Assembly: GCA_963921195.1 (NCBI GenBank)
Contig: OY992537.1
Coordinates: 36,193,410 to 36,257,409, forward strand
Reading direction: 5' to 3'
Origin: Pegoplata infirma
Lineage: Eukaryota > Arthropoda > Insecta > Diptera > Anthomyiidae
Length of the DNA: 64,000 bases
Position 1 is the first letter of the stretch. The number at the start of each line of letters is the position of its first letter. The translations under genes and the position numbers were made by a program. This document shows positions 58,110 to 64,000 of the stretch, in pieces. The notes under the pieces were generated by a model. The model did not search any database. It saw nothing but the letters and a program-made list of their open reading frames with translations, and was not told the origin of the DNA.

Positions 58110-58337
58110 TAGGGCTGTCAATCCCGAAATCCCGAATCCCGAAATCCCGGGATTTTGGTCATAAAATGAATCCCGAATCCCGGGATTTTTAAGCTCGAAT
58201 CCCGGGATTTTTGAATTATTAAAAATGTATGAGAATTTATTTTTAAAAATACAAATTTGTTCAATTATTGTTACATTTACATAAACAAATTAAAACTATA
58301 TTTTTTTTAAATTTATATGGTAGCTGGCCACGAATTT

Positions 58338-58410
58338 GGCTGAGCTGAGAATTCTACCCAGGCTTGCTGAATAATAGTCTAACACACTAACCATTACGCC
58401 ACTTTGACCA
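58338..58410 (-). other. tRNA-like module 1 in hAT-type element
   Basis: Minus strand TGGCGTAATGG matches box A perfectly (TRGYNNARNNG), followed by GTTAGTGTG. About 40 nt later CTGGGTAGAATTCTCAG folds as a 5-bp T-arm (CTGGG/CTCAG, one G-T pair) with a 7-nt loop. Box B differs at three positions. Confidence 0.5.
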
Positions 58411-59032
58411 AAGTTTGCAGGTTTTGGCGATAATTTTCTAAAAAACCGAAACTTTGATCGAAGGGCGCCATGGTAAAATTTAATCCGATTGGCCTCAAAT
58501 TTGTACCACATAAGTTTTACGTGTAGGAGAATAAACATTTTCCCAAACGTTCAAAATTAGTAGAAAAACTTTTTATACAAAAAAATGCAAGTCTAATGTA
58601 TTATATTATTACTTTTCTCCTTTAAGGGCGGATTACTCAAAAAAAAGTTAGTTAGTGCCGATTTAGAGGAGCCTTATGTCAAAATGTGTATGAAAAAGTT
58701 AAATTTAACAGAGAGTTATTTTATAACGGAGCATTGAGTAATCCAGCCTAAATGTTTTTATTATTTTAAATTTTCTTTACATAAGTTTTAAAATTATACA
58801 GTGCAAGAACCAAAATCGGAATGAGATGAAACTAAAAGCAAATAAAAGTTGTCATTTTCCATAACAAACCCCTCAAGGCTTTTTTTAGTTCCTTGATAAA
58901 TATTTAATAATAATAACTACTAGAAAACTGTATAAGTGGCGTATACTTAATTTTTGAATTGCCTTTAAATAACATTCAGAATAATTAGAAATAATTTTTT
59001 TAATAATTCCGTTGTAGCGCAATCGACCCAAA

Positions 59033-59107
59033 GGGTTTCGTGGGAATCAAACCCACAACTTACTGCTTAATAGGTTAGCACGCTACCAAATAACCCACAG
59101 TAGCCCC
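59033..59107 (-). other. tRNA-like module 2 in hAT-type element
   Basis: Minus strand GTGGGTTTGATTCCCAC is a perfect 5-bp T-arm with a 7-nt loop and matches box B with one change. Upstream TGGGTTATTTGGTAGCGTGC is box A-like. The acceptor stem is partial. A tRNA-derived relic. Confidence 0.55.
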
Positions 59108-59319
59108 CTTAATATGCACAATAAAATTGAAACATAAAGAGTCTACTATTTTTTTACTTTTATAATCAAAGAAATTTAATCCCAAAAAAGCCCGGAATCC
59201 CGAAAATCCCGGGATCCCGAAAAATCCCGTGATCCCGAAAAATCCCGGGATCCCGGGATTTCGATTTTCAAATCCCGAATCCCGGGATTTTAAAAAACCG
59301 ATCCCGTTTGACAGCCCTA

Positions 59320-59428
59320 CATTTAATCTTGTTGAAATCGCACTGCGCTTACACTTTCCGTCGACACTAAAGTTCAACCTAAACATCGCTGAGGCTCACC
59401 GTGCATAGCTCTTAAAATAAAAGATATA
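59320..59428 (+). repeat. Last unit of the ~160-bp array
   Basis: CATTTAATCTTGTTGAAATC continues the unit broken at 58109 (compare CCTTTGATCAAGCTCAAG near 57790). It is followed by unassigned text. Confidence 0.55.
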
Positions 59429-61257
59429 CACAGAACAAATTTTGTACATAAATAATATGAACTGCTTTCATTGATTTCAGGTCATACTATTTATGAATAA
59501 ATTTTTACTATTTATAAATGTGTTCATATATTTTCAATTTTTCTGTTTTTGAAATATAAAAAATTTGTAAAAATATATTTTTTCTTTTTTTGTTTGCTTG
59601 GAAAATGTCAACAATGGGATTTAAAATTGGTTTACCATGGCGGATATGAGGCATTCCACACCAAATGTCCAGCGAAAAAAAACACGTGTACCATAAACTT
59701 CTGAATAGCTTGTATGGATAGCCCTATATGGAACTTAGAAAATTGCGTTTTCGGTTTTAAAATTTTTCAAAAACTGGGCTTAGGAGGCGTGGTCAAATAT
59801 TGGAAAAATGGTCAAATTTGTGGCGAGTTGCCTTGATTAAATATTTATCACGTTAAAACGAAATGCACCACAATCTTAAAAATTAACCTTCTTATATAGT
59901 TTTGTATGGGCTATCGAATAAAATTTTTTTTCAAGAAAAATTTTCAGAACCCGTTCTGAAATTTTCCATTTTTTAAAAAAGTCAATTTATCAAAAATCCG
60001 GCCACTTTTTTTTCTTTTTTTTAAATTTTTTTTTTAAAGTTTAGATGTTTGTCCATCCACACAAAAAAAATCAGAAATGTATTTTTCGTTTTTTTCGAGA
60101 AAATCGCATTTGAATTTTAAATTTCATAACAATTTTGTAATTTGCTTGTATTTTCTTGTGTCAACAGAGCGTATGACGAATATTTATGCAATTAATATTA
60201 CTCATTCGCAACTTTAAAACAAAGAAATACAAGCAAATAACAAAATTGTTATGAAATTTAAAGTTTAAATGCGATTTTCTCGAAAAATAAGATGAACGTG
60301 TTTCTGATTTTTTTTGTGTGGATGGACAAACATCTAAACTTTAAAAAAAATTATTAAAAAAGAAAAAAAAAAGTGGCCGGATTTTTGATAAATTTACTTT
60401 TTTTAAAAATGGAAAATTTCAGAACGGGTTCAAAACACAAAATTTTAATCGATAACCCATACAAAACTATATAAGAACGTAAATTTTTGACATTGTGGTG
60501 CATTCCGTATTAATGTGATAAATATTTAATCAAGGCAACTCGCCACAAATTTTACCATTTTTTCAATATTTGACCACGCCTCCTAAGCCCAGTCTTCGAA
60601 AATTTGAAAAACCAAAAACGCAATTTTCTTAGTTACATATAGGGCTATCCAAACAACCTATTCAGAAAATTACGGGACACATGTTTTTCTGTAGCGGGAC
60701 ATTTGGTGTGGAATGCCTCATATGTATTAAGGAGGAGAAAAGGTATGTAGAACATAAAATGGCCAAAATATTTTGTAGTAAAATACGATTTTTTCTTAAT
60801 TTTTTTAGGGCAATTTATCTTGTATGATTGGACCAATTTTAATGCTTTCTACCAATTATTGCTAAAAAATTTTATGTAATATGGATTATTTATGAAGTGC
60901 TAAAATACACCACAATATTCTGGACGATAATCTGGCAAATTTTATATGAATTTGGTATATTTTGTATGTTATGTAATTTTTGTGTAAAGATGCCTTTTAG
61001 GTTAATAAAACGCGTCTTTTAGGGCGCAAATATACTTTTTTTAAGTAAATTGATATCAAAATATTGTTATTATTGTTCGCAAAATATAGTTTGTGTAGAA
61101 ATTTGCAAAAATTTATGGAAAAAATTACCGTAAATTTATTTATTATATGTATGAACAAATTCATACATTGTATAAAAAAGATTTGGGAAAAAAAGTCATG
61201 TTAGAATTATACAGTTTATGAACAAATTTATTCCATGAATAAACTTTTTTTTCTGTG
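59429..61257. mobile_element. CACAG-ended element, TA-flanked, with nested inverted repeat
   Basis: Ends CACAGAACAAATTTTG and AACTTTTTTTTCTGTG with TA on both sides. Near the ends AACAAATTTATTCCATGAAT and TTCATAGGTAAT-like phrases suggest partial inversion. Contains the element 59648-60719. No coding frame. Confidence 0.6.
59648..60719. mobile_element. GAGGCATTCC foldback element
   Basis: Ends GAGGCATTCCACACCAAATG and its exact inverse complement, flanked by ATAT on both sides (59644-59647 and 60720-60723). The ~500-bp arms pair closely (TTTGACCACGCCTCCTAAGC in the right arm against GCTTAGGAGGCGTGGTCAAA in the left) around a loop at 60160-60225. Its ends and target match the GGGGCATTCC elements, so they share a transposition mechanism; their interiors differ. 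Confidence 0.82.
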
Positions 61258-62394
61258 TAAGCTTTATTTTGAGTCACAAAAAGGGTCCGATTGGTCAAAA
61301 AAGTCAAAAAAGTTTTAGATTTAAATAAAATCAAAAAAGCTTTTTTTATATATTTTTTTTCGATAGACTAAAGAAATAGGTATCAAACACATTTTAGACA
61401 AGTTTAGCTAAGAACAATAGATAATAAGTTACATGGGTGCAAAAAAAAAACAGCTGTTTGGTCAAAATATCAAATTTCGACCCCCTCTACCTCAGAGAGT
61501 CCTTAAACGGTCTCTTTAAAAAAAAAATACTATCCACTAAGATTAACCTTGGTGCAAATTTCATCCCGATCGGAAGACATCGGTCATCATTTCATTGGAT
61601 TTTCTGAAAAAAGTAACAAAACTCTCAGATTCTGTGACATTATCGTTGTAGAAAATTATTAGAATTTGTTCCTTTACAAAAAATTTTATAAATAGCCACC
61701 ATCGGTAAACCACGTGTTAAAAATATTTGAAGTTTATATAAACAGTTTTATTTCTTGTCTAGCGGATGCTGTTTTAAGAAGAGCAGAACTATTTTTTTTT
61801 TCTTGTGACTTTGCTAGTTATTTTTTCAAATGTATTTTGTAATTCACAAATCATTTTTTCGTCACAGACAATCTTTTGAATGGTTGTAATGATTTTGTTC
61901 AATGTTTTCAACATCTATAAACAACAGCAACAACAAAAACAACAACAGCAATAAAAAAGAACAAAAGCTAACATATCGGAACTTGTTTCAGTTTTGAATT
62001 ATTTGAATTTATCGATTCGCAATTAGATTATGGCCCACACATTTTATTTACAACAGCGGAGAAAAAAAAAATGAATTCAAAAAAAATATTGTAGTCATAA
62101 AAAGTGTTGCAAATGCTTATAAAAATATTTTTTTTATAACTTTTATAACTTTCTTAAAGAAGCAATACTTTTTACACAACCCGGATAGGAGTTTTTATGT
62201 TAAGCCCTGTAAGTTGTTCACCGGTGAAAAAAAAAATGATTTTAAACATCAATTAATTTGTTGCGAAAATTTGTCAGTCAAAAGTTTGGTTATGTTTCGG
62301 TCATCAGCAATATGGTGGCATAAATAATGATTTTTTTTCGAAATTCGTCGAACGCTGGGCAAATTATGATTCGCTTTGGTGTAAAAACTCTATG
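61258..62394. other. No recognisable gene
   Basis: AT-rich. A single S1-like scrap (CTCAGATTCTGTGACATT) is at 61622. (CAACAG)n is at 61922-61952. Nothing else could be supported. Confidence 0.45.
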
Positions 62395-63140
62395 TTTAAA
62401 TTTTAAGAATCACTTTTTGAATCGATTTAGCGATGTCCGTCCATCCGTCTGTCCGTCTGTCTGTCCATGTAAACAGTGTAAACGCGATACAGGTCGCAAT
62501 TTTTAATCAATTGACTTGAAATTTGAAACTTAAGCTTCTTTTGAAGCCTATTGAAATTGGAAAAAAATCGGTCCATATTTAGATCTAGCCCCCATACAAA
62601 GGTCCTCTTTAGTTTTGGCTCAAATGACTCTAATAACCGCATTTTGATAGGTATCTTTTCGAAATTTGGCAGGTCATCATGTTTCATCCACACAAATCAT
62701 CATACCGAATTTTAAAGAAATCGGATCAGTTTTTCTTGTAGCCCCCATACAAACCACCTTCCCGATTTTCACATAAATCTCTCAAATTTTTTGAAACAAG
62801 GAAAATATTTAATTAAAATTCTGTTTGTGTATGTTAAACGCGTACTTTAATAACCTTATCAAATCTGATTATCGTCGGACCATTTTTGGAGTTTGGTCTC
62901 ATGTGAAAATTTCTCCAGATATTCAGTTGAAGCGGTTTATTGTCAACAAAAAGATGCCTATTCCACTCAAATTTGATTTGTGAGTGCTTTTTACACTTAT
63001 TAAAGATTTGACAAAATATATATCTAATCAGTCCATGTTTTAACTTGGGACCCATTTTCCGGGAAACTCTGGAGTAGGGTATTATATGGTCGGACTTGAC
63101 CGACAATAATTTTCTTATTTGTTTTTTTTTAAGATTTTTA
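62395..63140 (+). repeat. Family E fly repeat, full-length-like
   Basis: TAGCGATGTCCGTCCATCCG, 'GATACAGGTCGCAATTTTTAATC', 'CCCCCATACAAAGGTCC', 'TTTGGCAGGTCATCA', 'TTAAACGCGTACTTTAATAA' and a closing TATGGTCGGACTTGACCGACAAT hairpin. Inverted relative to 1-240 and 41381-41844. Frames at 62427-62693 and 62834-63244 are repeat translations. Confidence 0.65.
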
Positions 63141-63232
63141 TACCCTCCACTTACAATTAGTGATAAAGGGTATATATAAAATTTGTTATTCCGTTTGCAA
63201 CTCATCGAAATATCGGACCACATAATGTATAT
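63141..63232 (+). repeat. Family A/B start, truncated by insertion
   Basis: TATACCCTCCAC...AGTGATAAAGGGTATATATA and TTATTCCGTTTGCAACTCATC, cut after ATAATGTATAT. Confidence 0.6.
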
Positions 63233-64000
63233 GGGGCATTCCATGTCAAATCGGACACTTTGAATTTTTTTTTTTTTTAGATTTTCCCAATTTGCCTGCA
63301 GTTTTTAGTACCCTTCGAAAGCTCATTCGTGGTAAATTTTCAGATTTTTTTGATGACCCGTTCAAAAGATATCGAATTTTTTAAAATTGGTAGTTTGTTC
63401 CTTTACTCAAACTTCTTTTACTCATAACTTCTTCAATAATGGTTCAAATTTAAATTTTTTTTTTTTTCAAAATTTGGGTTTTTTTTACGTACTTTTAAAA
63501 AAAAAATCCCAAAAAATTCTTAAAAGCGCTCTTGTATGCGATTTTTAAGTTTTAAAATTTAAATCTCATTTTTGAAAATGTTTGTACTCTTCGATTTTTT
63601 TTTTAAGTTTTTTTTGTGTAAAACTTCTATTGCTTCTACAAATTTTTTGCCCAGGAGGATCATGGGATTACGATTATTACTATTTGTTTAAATTTTTTTG
63701 AAAAAAAAATATTGTAATTTTCCAATCTTAAAATAATTTCTACTGCTCCAATGGTGCTTCATAGAGGGGTCATTTATAAGACCTACCCCATTAACTTTTA
63801 CGTCTTAATATTTCTTTGGAACAATATAATACCCTATCTCCTATTTCTAAGGGGGCTCCCACACAAAACAACATTTTTTTAAATTTGCTCCAACCGCTCT
63901 AACTGCCCTAATAGTGCCCTTAGAGCAACAAAATGTACGACCGACCCACAACATTTTTTTAGTTCAAACATTTTCTCTGAACACACCTACACTTTATCTA
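63233..64000. mobile_element. GGGGCATTCC element, copy 3, runs off the window
   Basis: Starts GGGGCATTCCATGTCAAATC after ATAT and follows copies 1 and 2 (GTTTTTAGTACCCTTCGAAA, CTCATAACTTCTTCAATAAT, CTAATAGTGCCCTTAGAGC). The right half is outside the window. Confidence 0.75.

Larger units (their letters stand above)
58110..59319. mobile_element. hAT-type element, AATCCCGGGATT-rich
   Basis: Ends TAGGGCTGTCAA and TTGACAGCCCTA are flanked by the 8-bp duplication CATTTAAT (58102-58109 and 59320-59327). Subterminal zones (58114-58215 and 59180-59305) carry several copies of the 12-bp perfect palindrome AATCCCGGGATT, likely transposase-binding sites. Two tRNA-like modules lie inside in the same orientation. 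No transposase. Confidence 0.88.

Overview
This window looks like TE-dominated, heterochromatin-like DNA from a higher fly, most likely a calyptrate (blow fly or house fly relatives). The clue is an abundant AT-rich repeat, called family A here. It starts with a TATACCCTCCAC...GAGGGTATA hairpin, carries a (CCGT/CTGT)n stretch just after 'GCGATGTC', and ends in a TTCGACCAAGTCGAA hairpin followed by CTACTTG. The taxon call is from memory of fly genomes and is not proven. I found no host protein-coding gene, tRNA gene, rRNA gene or CRISPR array. The only long convincing reading frame is a retrotransposon RNase H frame at 12377-13873 (minus).

Layout. 1-6.8 kb: fragments of fly repeats, then a 3.0-kb hAT-type element (1540-4572) holding two 0.8-kb MITEs, then a 16-bp minisatellite and a ~140-bp tandem array. 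6.8-13.8 kb: two family A copies. The second is split by a foldback hAT-type element, a complete Helitron (itself holding a small hAT-type element) and a 5'-truncated LINE. 13.8-20.5 kb: blocks of two hairpin-forming minisatellites (S1, 37 bp; S2, 24 bp) interleaved with family A fragments. 20.5-23.1 kb: a LINE C-terminus split by a 2.28-kb insertion with TGT...ACA ends and 4-bp duplications. 24.2-32.4 kb: two GGGGCATTCC inverted-repeat elements, the second containing a large inverted array of ~190-bp units. 32.7-33.6 kb: a decayed mariner/Tc1 relic. 34.5-39.2 kb: a 2.2-kb TIR element, CACT-ended MITEs and a PIF-like MITE. 39.6-43.9 kb: family A copies interrupted by a foldback hAT-type element and by a transposon whose whole body is an inverted 21-bp satellite. 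45.5-48.3 kb: family A split by a Tc1-like element. 48.4-53.0 kb: decayed RNase H LINEs. 54.3-64 kb: TIR elements, a ~160-bp tandem array split by a hAT-type element, and further fly repeats.

The strongest results are insertion footprints readable directly from the sequence. Six elements with different terminal repeats are each flanked by 8-bp duplications (hAT signature). The Helitron has TC/CTAG ends, an A^T target and an empty-site copy elsewhere in the window. Four elements share ATAT duplications and GRGGCATTCC ends. There are TA-flanked Tc1/mariner relics and a LINE with poly(A) and a 9-bp duplication. Four tRNA-like (Pol III box A/box B) modules sit inside non-autonomous DNA transposons, and several elements carry palindromic satellites. 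No cellular pathway can be described, because the window is a stratified record of transposition into repeats.
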